A DNA stretch of 64,000 bases from Stutzerimonas azotifigens (GTDB taxonomy: Bacteria; Pseudomonadota; Gammaproteobacteria; Pseudomonadales; Pseudomonadaceae), in contig NZ_JAAMRF010000005.1 in the NCBI RefSeq assembly GCF_013522725.1, forward strand, positions 62,001-126,000. Direction: 5' to 3'. Positions within the stretch are counted from its first letter, which is position 1. Each line of letters begins with the position of its first letter. Below the pieces are notes generated by a model that was not told the origin of the DNA, ran no database searches, and was given only the letters and a program-made list of their open reading frames with translations. Made by a program: the position numbers and the translations under genes. Positions 34,388 through 43,131 of this stretch are shown here, one piece after another.

Positions 34388-35110
34388 TCAGATAGCGCGC
34401 TGATTGACTCGGCGGGAGAGCTCCTCGGCCGACTCCTTGCGTTCGGAATAGCGATCGACCAGGTAGTCAGACCGGTCGCGTAGCAGCAGGGTGAACTTCA
34501 CCAGCTCTTCCATCACGTCGACCAGCCGGTCGTAGAACGCCGAGGGTTTCATACGACCGTCCGCATCGAACTCCATAAAGGCCTTCGGCACCGAGGACTG
34601 GTTGGGGATGGTGAACATGCGCATCCAGCGACCGAGTACCCGCAGTTGGTTGACCACGTTGAACGACTGCGACCCTCCGCAGACCTGCATAACCGCAAGT
34701 GTCTTACCCTGAGTCGGACGAACAGCGCCCATGGCTAACGGCACCAAGTCGATCTGCGCCTTAAACACCGCGCTCATCGAGCCGTGACGCTCAGGCGAGC
34801 ACCAGACCTGGCCTTCGGACCATTTCATCAGCTCGCGAAGTTCATGCACCTTGGGATGGGTGTCGGGAACGTCATCCGGCAAGGGCAGGCCGGACGGGTC
34901 GAAGATGCGGGTTTCAGCGCCGAATCGTTGGAGCAGCCGTGCAGCTTCCTCGACCATCAATCGACTGAACGAGCGCTCCCGATTCGAACCGTAGAGCAGC
35001 AGGATGCGTGGCGGGTGAGTTGGCGTGCCCGCGATGCCGAGCTTCTCCAGGCTCGGAGGGTTGGCCAGACCGAAATCGAGATTCGGGAGCAGATCGTCTT
35101 TCATGGTCAC
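34388..35110 (-). CDS. arsH: ArsH, NADPH-dependent FMN oxidoreductase
   Basis: 240 residues, flavodoxin-like fold. The FMN phosphate loop [32 protein letters not shown] and the C-terminal helix with [11 protein letters not shown] are typical of ArsH. Known members reduce quinones and metals and oxidise trivalent organoarsenicals to the less toxic pentavalent form. It overlaps the acr3 stop by 4 bp. Confidence 0.94.
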   Translation of the reverse strand: MTMKDDLLPNLDFGLANPPSLEKLGIAGTPTHPPRILLLYGSNRERSFSRLMVEEAARLLQRFGAETRIFDPSGLPLPDDVPDTHPKVHELRELMKWSEGQVWCSPERHGSMSAVFKAQIDLVPLAMGAVRPTQGKTLAVMQVCGGSQSFNVVNQLRVLGRWMRMFTIPNQSSVPKAFMEFDADGRMKPSAFYDRLVDVMEELVKFTLLLRDRSDYLVDRYSERKESAEELSRRVNQRAI

Positions 35111-36168
35111 TCCTGTTGTACGGGGGTGGCAGCGTTATCGAACCAGCGACGCTTGAGCCACAGGGCAACGCCAACTAGCGAAATCAAGACCGGCACCTCG
35201 ACCAGCGGACCGATCACCGTGGCGAAGGCCACCGGAGACGCCAGACCAAAGGTGGCAATGGCTACCGCGATGGCCAGCTCGAAGTTATTGCTCGCTGAGG
35301 TAAACGCCAGAGCAGTAGTACGGGGGTAATCGGCCTTCAGCACCTTGCCCATCCAGAAGCTGACAAAAAACATCACGATGAAGTAAATGGTCAGCGGGAT
35401 GGCGATTCGAACCACGTCGAGCGGTAGCTGCAGCACCATGTCGCCTTTGAGACTGAACATCGCGACGATGGTGAGCAGCAGGGCCACCAGTGTCAGAGGG
35501 CTGATTCGTGGAATGAAATGCTCGGCGTACCACGCTTCTCCCTTCTGCCCGATCAGCACTTTGCGGGTCAGAAATCCGGCCAGAAACGGGATGCCGAGGT
35601 AGATCAGCACCGATTCGGCTATGTCAAAGAAGTTGGTCTCGATGACGCTACCCTGCAGGCCAAACAGCGGCGGCAGCAGCCCCAGAAAAATCCACGCGTA
35701 CACGCTGAAGAACAGGATCTGGAAGATGCTGTTGAAGGCCACCAGGCCCGCCACGTACTGGTTGTTGCCACCGGCGATCTGGTTCCACACCAACACCATG
35801 GCTATACAGCGAGCGAGGCCAATCAGGATCAGACCTGTCATGTACTCCGGATAGTCGCGCAGAAAGATGACAGCCAGGGCAAACATCAGCACCGGCCCGA
35901 TGACCCAGTTCTGAACAAGCGAGAGCACCAGGATGCGCTTGTCCTTGAACACCTCAGGCAACTCTTCGTATTTCACCTTGGCCAGGGGCGGATACATCAT
36001 CACGATCAAGCCGATGGCAATCGGGATATTGGTGGAGCCTACGGACAGGCTGTTCAACCAGGCTGGCAGACCCTCGAACACGCTTCCCAGGCCTACGCCC
36101 AGTGCCATCGCAAGGAAAATCCAGAACGTCAGGTAACGATCCAGAAAGGAGAGACGACTCTTGCTCAT
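35107..36168 (-). CDS. acr3: ACR3-type arsenite efflux permease
   Basis: 353 residues with ten membrane helices, inner membrane. The conserved Cys lies in [15 protein letters not shown], followed by [18 protein letters not shown], and a conserved Glu occurs in [21 protein letters not shown]3 exports As(III) using the proton gradient. It overlaps arsC by 4 bp and arsH by 4 bp. Confidence 0.95.
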   Translation of the reverse strand: MSKSRLSFLDRYLTFWIFLAMALGVGLGSVFEGLPAWLNSLSVGSTNIPIAIGLIVMMYPPLAKVKYEELPEVFKDKRILVLSLVQNWVIGPVLMFALAVIFLRDYPEYMTGLILIGLARCIAMVLVWNQIAGGNNQYVAGLVAFNSIFQILFFSVYAWIFLGLLPPLFGLQGSVIETNFFDIAESVLIYLGIPFLAGFLTRKVLIGQKGEAWYAEHFIPRISPLTLVALLLTIVAMFSLKGDMVLQLPLDVVRIAIPLTIYFIVMFFVSFWMGKVLKADYPRTTALAFTSASNNFELAIAVAIATFGLASPVAFATVIGPLVEVPVLISLVGVALWLKRRWFDNAATPVQQE

Positions 36169-36650
36169 GCGGCTACCTCAAGTGCAGCTATGCGCGCTAG
36201 CTCGGCTTTCAGCTGGTCGGGGCTGAGTTGTTGCAGCGGCAAATCGAGAAAGGCTTGCACCCGAGCGCGAATGATTGCGAGCGTACGATCAAAAGCGGCG
36301 TCGACTTCCGCCTCAGTGCCTTGCAGCTCTGAAGGATCAGCCAACCCCCAGTGAGCCTTCACCGCCGGCCCAAAGAACACCGGGCAAGCGTCGCCCGCCG
36401 CCTTGTCGCATACGGTGATTACGAAGTCAGGATTCAGCGATTCATGCGAGTCGATCGACTTGCTCGACAGCCCTTCGGTCGAAATACCCTCCTTTTGCAG
36501 CGCCTTCAGGCTGAGCGGGTGAACAATTCCCTTGGGGTGGCTTCCGGCGCTATAGGCTTTCATGCCGGCCGGCGCCATCGCGTTGAACGCGGCCTCTGAA
36601 AGGATGCTTCGGCAGCTGTTGGCGGTGCAGAGGAACAGAATCTTCATCAA
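36165..36650 (-). CDS. arsC: Arsenate reductase, low-molecular-weight-phosphatase fold
   Basis: 161 residues. P-loop LCTANSCRS (C-x5-R) near the N-terminus, plus an internal [13 protein letters not shown] segment with the two further Cys used by thioredoxin-linked ArsC enzymes. The protein reduces As(V) to As(III) for export by ACR3. It overlaps acr3 by 4 bp and lies 37 bp after arsR. The C-terminal extension (about 25 residues) is a little longer than in many ArsC. Confidence 0.92.
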   Translation of the reverse strand: MMKILFLCTANSCRSILSEAAFNAMAPAGMKAYSAGSHPKGIVHPLSLKALQKEGISTEGLSSKSIDSHESLNPDFVITVCDKAAGDACPVFFGPAVKAHWGLADPSELQGTEAEVDAAFDRTLAIIRARVQAFLDLPLQQLSPDQLKAELARIAALEVAA

Positions 36651-36687
36651 TCAGGTATCCCTTGGGTTGGATGAGCCCAGGTGAGCT

Positions 36688-37044
36688 TCAGCAGCAGGAG
36701 GCGGTACGCGCAGGGCGGTCACCCATCTGGCTCAAGCGCTTCGCATCTGGACTGAGCCAGTGGCGGTTTGAAGAAAGGGTGAGTTCGATGATGCGAGCCA
36801 CCCAATCCGGCAGGTTCGGGTGCAACCGGTAGTACACCCATTGCCCCTGCCGGCGATCTTCCAGTAGTCCACAGGTGCGCAGTTGCGCCAGATGGCGGGA
36901 GATCTTTGGCTGGCTCTCGTTGAGAGCAAAGGTGAGTTCGCACACGCACAGCTCGCTTTCTTCGGCGATCAGTAACATCGCGCGGGCGCGGGTTTCGTCA
37001 GCCAGGCATTTGAATACGGTGGTAGGAGTCAGGTGGTCGGCCAT
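36688..37044 (-). CDS. arsR: ArsR arsenite-responsive repressor
   Basis: 118 residues, winged helix. The helix with SELCVCELTFALNESQ contains the Cys pair that binds As(III), and the recognition helix is SQPKISRHLAQLRTCGLL. A C-terminal CC could add ligands. It releases its operator when As(III) or Sb(III) binds. The gene is second in the operon, 7 bp after the second arsenate reductase. Confidence 0.94.
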   Translation of the reverse strand: MADHLTPTTVFKCLADETRARAMLLIAEESELCVCELTFALNESQPKISRHLAQLRTCGLLEDRRQGQWVYYRLHPNLPDWVARIIELTLSSNRHWLSPDAKRLSQMGDRPARTASCC

Positions 37045-37051
37045 GGAAGTA

Positions 37052-37465
37052 TTAGCGCTTGGTTTTTACTAGAACGAACATTTTGATCCTTTCATGAATC
37101 TCGTGAAGAGCATGACGGAAGGCGTCGGGCTGGTCGCTGCTGACTGGGTCTTCAAAATTCCATGCGAGAGCCTCAGCGGAGCCCGGCAGCGCCTGGCATT
37201 CCAATGCCGATTTATCGCACAGGGTTATGACGTAATCGAATTGCTGACCGGCGAACTCATCAATGGATTTGCTGCGCAAGCCATCGGCATTTACCCCCAA
37301 GTTCTGGAGCGCGGCGACGGTACGCTGATCAACGCCTGTCGGGGCAGTACCAGCACTGAATGCTTCGAAGTGTTTGGCGTCGGTGTGCCGCAGGAGTGCT
37401 TCGGCCAGCTGTGAACGGGCGGCATTGGCAACGCAAACAAAGAGCACGCGAGACTTGTGAGCCAT
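37052..37465 (-). CDS. arsC2: Second low-molecular-weight arsenate reductase/phosphatase
   Basis: 137 residues. P-loop FVCVANAARSQLAEALL (C-x5-R) and ITLCDKSALEC with two further Cys, so the redox Cys set is kept. It differs clearly from the other ArsC in the operon (the P-loop is CVANAARS, the other CTANSCRS). ATG 37465 is supported by the family start (HKSRVLFVCVANAARS); the open frame upstream runs through the operator. It is the first gene of the ars operon. Confidence 0.88.
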   Translation of the reverse strand: MAHKSRVLFVCVANAARSQLAEALLRHTDAKHFEAFSAGTAPTGVDQRTVAALQNLGVNADGLRSKSIDEFAGQQFDYVITLCDKSALECQALPGSAEALAWNFEDPVSSDQPDAFRHALHEIHERIKMFVLVKTKR

Positions 37466-37483
37466 GGGAAATGTCTCTGACAA

Positions 37484-37499
37484 ATTCGGAAAACCGAAT
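37484..37499. promoter_or_regulatory. Candidate ArsR operator of the ars operon
   Basis: The perfect palindrome ATTCGG-AAAA-CCGAAT is 19 bp upstream of the first ars ATG and flanked by AT-rich DNA on the promoter side. Its place and symmetry fit an ArsR binding site. It could also influence the divergent gene at 37719. Confidence 0.65.
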
Positions 37500-37718
37500 A
37501 TATGGTTTTTCACATAAAAGGTAAACCTACGCTTGCCTCAATCACCATTGGTGCTGTCAACCCGTCGTATAGCAGCTCGCTTTAGCCGGTTCACGTTCTC
37601 GCTAACCTCTGAAACGTTTTATTACATCTGTAAATTCGCATATATGAATTTTGTAATGAAAGCGTCATCGGTACGGATTTAGGTTGCGTCCCACCTCAAC
37701 CCAATGCAGGAATCTACG
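37500..37718. promoter_or_regulatory. Divergent promoter region between the ars operon and the small periplasmic protein gene
   Basis: About 220 bp with several symmetric motifs: TTACATCTGTAA at 37622-37633 and ATTCGCATATATGAAT at 37634-37649. A Pho-box-like pair, TTGTAAT and GCGTCAT, lies at 37651-37668. The density of operators suggests that the gene at 37719 is regulated separately from the ars operon. No specific binding protein can be named with confidence. Confidence 0.4.
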
Positions 37719-37991
37719 ATGAAAAAACTGACCCTGTCCGCGCTAATGCTGGCCTCCCTATTCGCCGGCACCGCCGTAGCCGGTGAGTTCGACAAACCTG
37801 GTTTCGTCACCGAAGTCGAAGACGGCCGACTGTGGGTGTTCCGCGAGGGCTCCCAGGAGCTGAAGGACTTCGAAGCCACCGGTGAGCCGGCCAAGCAGTT
37901 CACCGACATCGGCACCGGCCCTAACGGCATGACCGTCAAGGCGGCCGATGAGAAGAGTCTCAAGGCCTACTTGGAAACGCTGAAGAAGTAA
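37719..37991 (+). CDS. Small periplasmic protein linked to the ars operon, function unknown
   Basis: 90 residues with a clear signal peptide (MKKLTLSALMLASLFAGTAVA) and a mature part of about 69 residues (EFDKPGFVTEVEDGRLWVFR, then a Lys-rich C-terminus). AGGA at 37708-37711 supports ATG 37719. It is divergent from the ars operon across a motif-rich gap. Similar small exported proteins occur beside ars genes, but I know of no function. The stop codon TAA is part of the target duplication of the ISL3 element, which cut the gene from its terminator without damaging the reading frame. Confidence 0.75.
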   Translation: MKKLTLSALMLASLFAGTAVAGEFDKPGFVTEVEDGRLWVFREGSQELKDFEATGEPAKQFTDIGTGPNGMTVKAADEKSLKAYLETLKK

Positions 37992-37995
37992 TTTT
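37988..37995. repeat. Left copy of the 8-bp target duplication
   Basis: GTAATTTT directly precedes the left inverted repeat. The same 8 bp directly follow the right inverted repeat at 43834-43841. ISL3-family elements make 8-bp duplications. Confidence 0.92.
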
Positions 37996-38023
37996 GGGTA
38001 TCCGGATTAAGTGGTTGATGGGC
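37996..38023 (+). repeat. Left terminal inverted repeat of the ISL3 element
   Basis: It begins GGGTATCCGGATT and continues with TGGTTGAT after a 3-bp divergent spacer. It pairs with the right end at 43806-43833 (24 of 28 identical). Confidence 0.9.
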
Positions 38024-38043
38024 CTTCCAGCCCCATCCAACCC

Positions 38044-38833
38044 TTAGTCCTTCCAGAAGGTTGATAGATCGACACCGAAGTTCTTCTCAGGCTCGGGGAG
38101 TCCCATGTTGTAGGTCATGGTGGCTCTGCCCAGAAACGGGGATTCCTTGACTTGTGGCGCCTTCTTCTTGTGCTTGGTGGTATAGAGCATCCGGGCTCGC
38201 ATTACCTCGAACGAATAGCCCCGGCCATCACGGTTTTTGTCCTTGGCTAGGCGGTTTATCGACTACGTGAAAGCGTTGGTGATCGGGAGTCGGTCTCAAA
38301 GTAGGTCAGCATCTCTTCACGCCAGCCACTGACGGCGCTGACGAGATCCTTCCAAACCTCCTTCTGCCCCTGAGGGATGTTGTCAATCCAGGTGGCGAGA
38401 GCCTGTTCGGCACCACGCCGATTGGTACAGTCCCAGATATGGTAGAAGCGCTCCTTGTGCTCGTAAGCCGCCAAGAGCTGGGGGGAATGCTCCTGTCCAG
38501 GTCTCCATGATGAGCCGTTCGCGGTCTGAAACGTCGTGAGCGCGCTTCAGCAGGATTTTCCGGTCACCTTTGAGGGTCCGGCGCTGATTGGGCTTCAACT
38601 CCTTCCTTAGGCCTTTGCGGATCTTCTCTAAGGCCTCGTTGGCCATGCGCACGACGTGGAACTTATCGACCACGATACGGGCCTGTGGCAGCACCGTCTG
38701 GAAGGCGCGGCGGTAGGGCTTCCACATGTCCATGCTGACGATCTCGACCTGGTGGCGGTTGGCCATGCTCATGAGGCGTCTTGTCACCCTCTCTTGCTGA
38801 CGACCGGGTAGCAGGTCCAGCAGGGTGCTCTTC
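38044..38833 (-). pseudogene. tnpA: Remnant of an ISL3-family transposase
   Basis: The minus strand encodes the C-terminal part of an ISL3 transposase (VSMDMWKPYRRAFQ, VVDKFHVVRMANEALE, RFYHIWDCTNR, GYSFEVMRARMLYTTKHKKK), ending in a TAA 20 bp from the left inverted repeat. It is broken four ways. The N-terminal zinc-finger and first catalytic region are missing before about 38833. One base is gained in the C-run at 38480-38485, one is lost near 38285, and there is a stop TAG at 38263-38265. Confidence 0.87.
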
Positions 38834-38979
38834 CAGATTGGTTAGGATGCAGCAGAGCCCTTGGCAGCAGTCGTGCATCAGGAACGTACAGCTGGCTCAT
38901 GAAGGCGTGCCGCCTTATCAAGGCCCAGGACGCGCCTATTCCGGAAGTCAAGCATGCGATAGCGAAGACGCTAGGCGAT

Positions 38980-39501
38980 TCAGCGGCGGCGGCTGCCTGG
39001 TTGATGTCGTATTTCCGCCCAAATAAAGAGGGCGACACCGAGGAAGATCCATACGTCCGCTAGGTTGAACGATGGCCAGTGCCACTGGGCATAGTGAAAA
39101 TCGAGAAAATCCTCTACGTAGCCTAACCGCAAGCGATCTGCGACATTGCCCAACGCGCCGCCGAGGATCGCACTGAGGGCGAGCCGATAACTCAGTACGC
39201 GTGGTGAACGCCAAAGCCAGTACACCAGTAATATCGAGATAACCAGGGCCAGTCCGATGAAAAGCGGCTGCTGCCAACCGCCGACATCCGCGAGAAAGCT
39301 GAAGGCCGCCCCCGTATTGTGGCGGTGGACCCAATTGAAGAAGGGTGCGGCAGGCACGCTTTCACCATGCGCTAGCATGGTGCTGGCAAGGTACTTGCTC
39401 GCCTGATCGACAAACAGTAACAGGAGCGAGAGCCACAGCCAGCGCATCGCCTTTCCCGGCTCGTGGGCTTTCTCTGCGAGCCGACTGCCATAAGTAGACA
39501 T
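38980..39501 (-). CDS. lspA: Signal peptidase II (prolipoprotein peptidase)
   Basis: 173 residues with four membrane helices, inner membrane. It cleaves the leader of lipid-modified prolipoproteins. The aspartyl active-site segments GALGNVADRL and FNLADVWIFLGV are intact. GGAGGAAGGGG directly before ATG 39501 supports this start; a TTG at 39522 is open upstream. It is the gene next to the transposase remnant, as in ISPpu12 and in lead/cadmium operons where LspA-like PbrC is known. It follows lnt by 53 bp. Confidence 0.93.
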   Translation of the reverse strand: MSTYGSRLAEKAHEPGKAMRWLWLSLLLLFVDQASKYLASTMLAHGESVPAAPFFNWVHRHNTGAAFSFLADVGGWQQPLFIGLALVISILLVYWLWRSPRVLSYRLALSAILGGALGNVADRLRLGYVEDFLDFHYAQWHWPSFNLADVWIFLGVALFIWAEIRHQPGSRRR

Positions 39502-39554
39502 ATCCCCTTCCTCCTGACCCAATCTAGAATTTGCTCGCTGCTAAATAACAAGCG

Positions 39555-41132
39555 TCATGTACCCAACCGATGATGCCGACGAATTCGACGGAGCAGGAGC
39601 AGGCCGAGTCCGAGTGCGGTCAGGCCAAGGACAGGCCAATCCCGCCAGCGCACATAAGGGGGCGCGCCAGTTCGCGGTGTCACTTCGGCGCTGAGGGTGG
39701 CCACTTCGAACTGCGGAGCACGCTTGAGCACTTTGCCCTCATGATTGATGGCTGCTGTGATACCGGTGTTCGTGGCTCGAAGAAGGTCACGTCCGGTTTC
39801 GATGGCACGCATGCGTGCCATCTGGAAATGCTGGAGGGGGCCGAGCGAGCTGCCGAACCAGGCATCGTTGCTGACATTCACCAGTAACTGCGCTTCGGGC
39901 AGAAGCTCAGTGACTTCGGCACCAAAGACCGCCTCGTAGCAGATGAGTGCCCCTACGGGCACCCCTGCTGCATTCAGGACGTGCGCTTCCCGTCCCGGTG
40001 TGAAGTCGGACATGGGCGCCCCGAGCACGTCGAGGGCCGACCCCAAAAGATCCCGAAACGGAACATATTCACCGAAGGGCACCAGGTGGCGTTTGTAGTA
40101 GAAGCCTGAGGGATCGGAGAGGCTTACCACGGCGTTGTAGGTACGGCCCTCCGCCTCGCGTACCGGGACGCCAATCATTAACGATGTGCCTGCCTGATCG
40201 GCTAACGCCTCAAGCTCAGCAAGATATGCTTTGGCCTGGTCATGCCACATCGGGATTGCCGCTTCTGGCCAGATCACGATATCGGCTCCGAGATGCTGCG
40301 CGGTAAGCGCCTGATAGCGCTCAAGTGTGATGTCCCGGTATCTCGGGTCCCATTTCTTGTCTTGCGCGATGTTTCCTTGCAAGAGGACGACATCGATCGG
40401 GTCAGCGGCTGGCTGCGTCCATTCACGATCCAGCAGTTGCAAGCCGGCGAGGGTAGCGACTAACACGGCACCGACTACCGCAGCACGGCGCAGGCTTGGC
40501 CCCTGGACAACCCAGGCAAGCCCGCCAGCGAGAAGTGCCACCAGTAAACTCACGCCAAGCACGCCAAAGACGGGAGCGATAGTGGCAAGTGTGGTGTCGG
40601 TCTGGCTGTAGCCAATGAAGAGCCAGGGAAAGCCGGTCAAGAACCAGGTGCGCATCCATTCACTCAGCACCCATGCCGCAGGTAGCCCTAGCCAGAGTGC
40701 CATTGCATCCATCTCAGGGCGCAGGCAGCGCACGAGGTACGCGACGCCCCATGGAAAGAGGGCGAGCAGCGAGACAAAGGCCGCCGTGACTAACACCGCC
40801 ACCACGGGGCCATTGCCGTACTGGCTAATGCTGATAAAGACCCAGGAGACACCCACGCCGAAGTAGCCAAGGCCAAAGAGGTAGGCCGACCACAGCGCCT
40901 GACGCCTTGAAGACTGCGCGGTCAGGACAAAAAATGTTGCCAGAGCGATCACCGCAAGCCATGCCCAGCCCACAGGGGCAAAGGCAAGCGGCATGGCGCC
41001 TCCAGCAAGTAGAGCCATCCCCCCTGTCAGAAGCGGCTTATAGCGCACGCCCGTGTATAGGCTAGAGGGTAGCGCGCACTTATCACCCAATGCTCTCTCG
41101 CCTCCGAATCCAGGATCAACCCTGTGGCTCAT
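39555..41132 (-). CDS. lnt: Apolipoprotein N-acyltransferase (Lnt)
   Basis: 525 residues: about eight membrane helices and a periplasmic nitrilase-like domain. The catalytic triad is visible as Glu in IWPEAAIPMW, Lys in YKRHLVPFGEYVP and Cys in GALICYEAVFG. The enzyme adds the third acyl chain to mature lipoproteins. An lnt gene inside a metal-resistance transposable unit is unusual, and it sits directly before lspA in transcription order. The chromosome should have its own essential lnt, so this is an accessory copy. Confidence 0.92.
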   Translation of the reverse strand: MSHRVDPGFGGERALGDKCALPSSLYTGVRYKPLLTGGMALLAGGAMPLAFAPVGWAWLAVIALATFFVLTAQSSRRQALWSAYLFGLGYFGVGVSWVFISISQYGNGPVVAVLVTAAFVSLLALFPWGVAYLVRCLRPEMDAMALWLGLPAAWVLSEWMRTWFLTGFPWLFIGYSQTDTTLATIAPVFGVLGVSLLVALLAGGLAWVVQGPSLRRAAVVGAVLVATLAGLQLLDREWTQPAADPIDVVLLQGNIAQDKKWDPRYRDITLERYQALTAQHLGADIVIWPEAAIPMWHDQAKAYLAELEALADQAGTSLMIGVPVREAEGRTYNAVVSLSDPSGFYYKRHLVPFGEYVPFRDLLGSALDVLGAPMSDFTPGREAHVLNAAGVPVGALICYEAVFGAEVTELLPEAQLLVNVSNDAWFGSSLGPLQHFQMARMRAIETGRDLLRATNTGITAAINHEGKVLKRAPQFEVATLSAEVTPRTGAPPYVRWRDWPVLGLTALGLGLLLLRRIRRHHRLGT

Positions 41133-41288
41133 GCTTTCTTGCTCCGCTTAATCAAGCTGCGTCAATTCATTCGGCCGGCTGGCCAGGGTGGCAAAGTGAA
41201 TGTTTCTGGACTCGACTAGGTGCGCCGTAAGCTGGGAGCTGCTTCGTATTCGGCCAGCACGACAGTGGCTGTGTTGGGGAGCAGTACG

Positions 41289-42050
41289 TTAGCTTTGCGA
41301 TACCACCCCTTCCAAGCCCGCTGATACCAGAACGAACAGGACGAAGCCGCCTATGAAAGCCAGCGGTGAGATGTGCGTATCGTCACCGCTCTCGTGAGCC
41401 TCGGAGACCATATCTTCGATGGCAGCGACCGTGAGAAGGCCTGCCGTGAACGTCAGTGCCGCTAGCTTAAATGCCTCCGGCTGGTTCCTGAGTACGAAGT
41501 AAGCAAAGACGGCTGCCGAGAGCACAGGAATCGCGAAGGAAGCAGAGAGCAGTATCCGCTTGCTACGAGGGATTCCTTTATCTTTCATGGTGGCGATCGT
41601 CGCAAAGCCCTCAGGAACATCGGCGAGAACCTGACCCGCCGCCAGGATTATCGCGACCGACGGTGAGACCGCCGACCCCGCCCCGATCAGGAGGCCATCG
41701 CTGAACAGGTCGATGGATACGGCGATATAGATCATCCAGACACTCGTCTGACCGCCTTCTCCCTGCTGGCCTTGTCGCTTCTGGAGACTCTCAACGAGCT
41801 TCTCGATACCTACGTAAGCAATGCCGCCCAGCGCGAAAGCGAGGGCGATTACCCAGGCTGAGAGGTTCTCTAGCACGCGCGGCATGATTTCAACCGCCAC
41901 CACCGCAATGACGAGGCCGGCAGCGCCGTGAAGGGCGTAATTGAGACGGCGCCCGGTAGTTCGGGAGGCCTCCGCAGCGAGCCCACCACTAAAATTGCCT
42001 AAGGCGGGCAACAGCGCCAGGCCGAGTACCAGCCAGATACTATCCATCAT
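41289..42050 (-). CDS. ZIP-family metal transporter with altered ligand motifs
   Basis: 253 residues with about eight membrane helices and a Gln/Gly-rich cytosolic loop (about 95-102) after helix 3. The positions that hold HNxPEG and HExPE in most ZIP proteins read DLFSDGLLIGAG and LADVPEGFA, so the His ligands are replaced by Asp. This may shift metal choice or direction. ZIP genes of this kind lie beside Pb/Cd-responsive CDF genes in other elements. The upstream AAGGAAGG fits the ATG at 42050. Confidence 0.83.
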   Translation of the reverse strand: MMDSIWLVLGLALLPALGNFSGGLAAEASRTTGRRLNYALHGAAGLVIAVVAVEIMPRVLENLSAWVIALAFALGGIAYVGIEKLVESLQKRQGQQGEGGQTSVWMIYIAVSIDLFSDGLLIGAGSAVSPSVAIILAAGQVLADVPEGFATIATMKDKGIPRSKRILLSASFAIPVLSAAVFAYFVLRNQPEAFKLAALTFTAGLLTVAAIEDMVSEAHESGDDTHISPLAFIGGFVLFVLVSAGLEGVVSQS

Positions 42051-42192
42051 CTTCCTTCCTTGGTTGATTCCTAGATACGCTACCTTGCTGGCTCCGAGCC
42101 TTCGCGCTATATGCTGTCGTTCAGGCCTAGCGCGCTTGTACAGCCACTTCGATCAAGTGTCCCAGGCATCGATAGCTGCGTACCGTGCAGCC

Positions 42193-43089
42193 TCACCCCT
42201 TGAGCGCCAGGATGCGCCGAGCGCCGTTGAGGACGATCAGGCCCACGATGGTACCGATAATCAGGTCAGGGTAGCTGGACCCCGTCCAGGCGACCAAGGC
42301 ACCGGCGGCGATGACGCCCATGTTGATCACCACATCATTGGCCGAGAATATCCAGCTTGCCTTCATATGCGCGCCGCCTTCGCGGTGCTTGGATATCAAC
42401 AGCAGGCAACCGGTATTGGCGATCAACGCGACGAAGGCGATCGCCATCATCATCAGCGATTCAGGCTCACTACCGAAAACAAAGCGTCGCACCACCTCGA
42501 CGAGTACGCCGATAGCCAAAATCAGTTGCAGTACCCCTGCCAGATGCGCGGCACGTACCTGCATTTTCGCACTGCGCCCTACGGCATAGAGAGCCAGGCC
42601 ATAGACGGCTGCATCGGCAAACATATCCAGGGAATCAGCGATCAGGCCGGTAGACTGGGCGATCAGGCCAGCAGTCATTTCCACCACGAACATGATCGCA
42701 TTGATACCGAGCAACACGCGCAGAGTGCCTGACTCCTGCGTAGCAGAGACTGCCGAGCTCTCAGCGGCCTTGATCGTCTCTGGGTCGGCAATGACGGTTT
42801 CCTGAAGAGAGGCGCCTAGCCCCAAGGTCGCCAGTTTCGCGGTAATGGGCTCAGCCTCGCCGTCATGCACGACCTCCAATCGGCGGTTCGACAAGTCGAA
42901 GGACAGCGTTCGAATCTCATCAAAGCCGTTCAGCGCCAAGCGGATCATCCGTTCTTCTGAGGGACAATCCATCTTCGGCACAGCATACACGCTGACCCAT
43001 TCCCCTGACGCTTCGGAGGAGACCGGCATATCGGTATCCGCTGCAGGCGTTGCATCGCAGCTACATGGGCCACCACAGGCTTTACTCAC
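42193..43089 (-). CDS. CDF-type cation transporter with N-terminal metal-binding domain
   Basis: About 298 residues from a GTG start at 43089 (GGAG 7 bp upstream); an ATG at 43113 is also open. A Cys-rich start (CGGPCSC) is followed by a ferredoxin-like metal-binding domain with VPKMDCPSEE (about residues 38-110). Six membrane helices follow, with DSLDMFADA and FSANDVVINM, the two acidic metal-site motifs. It has no long C-terminal cytosolic domain, so it is shorter than CzcD at that end. The gene is driven from the MerR-type promoter at about 43132-43160. Confidence 0.85.
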   Translation of the reverse strand: MSKACGGPCSCDATPAADTDMPVSSEASGEWVSVYAVPKMDCPSEERMIRLALNGFDEIRTLSFDLSNRRLEVVHDGEAEPITAKLATLGLGASLQETVIADPETIKAAESSAVSATQESGTLRVLLGINAIMFVVEMTAGLIAQSTGLIADSLDMFADAAVYGLALYAVGRSAKMQVRAAHLAGVLQLILAIGVLVEVVRRFVFGSEPESLMMMAIAFVALIANTGCLLLISKHREGGAHMKASWIFSANDVVINMGVIAAGALVAWTGSSYPDLIIGTIVGLIVLNGARRILALKG

Positions 43090-43131
43090 GATACGGCTCC
43101 AGTTAACCAACATAGATTGCTAGTATTAAAA

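Noticed and set aside
38899..39060. Plus-strand frame MKACRLIKAQ... next to the transposase remnant
   Set aside because: Its second half is exactly antisense to the end of lspA, and no ribosome site or family match is seen.
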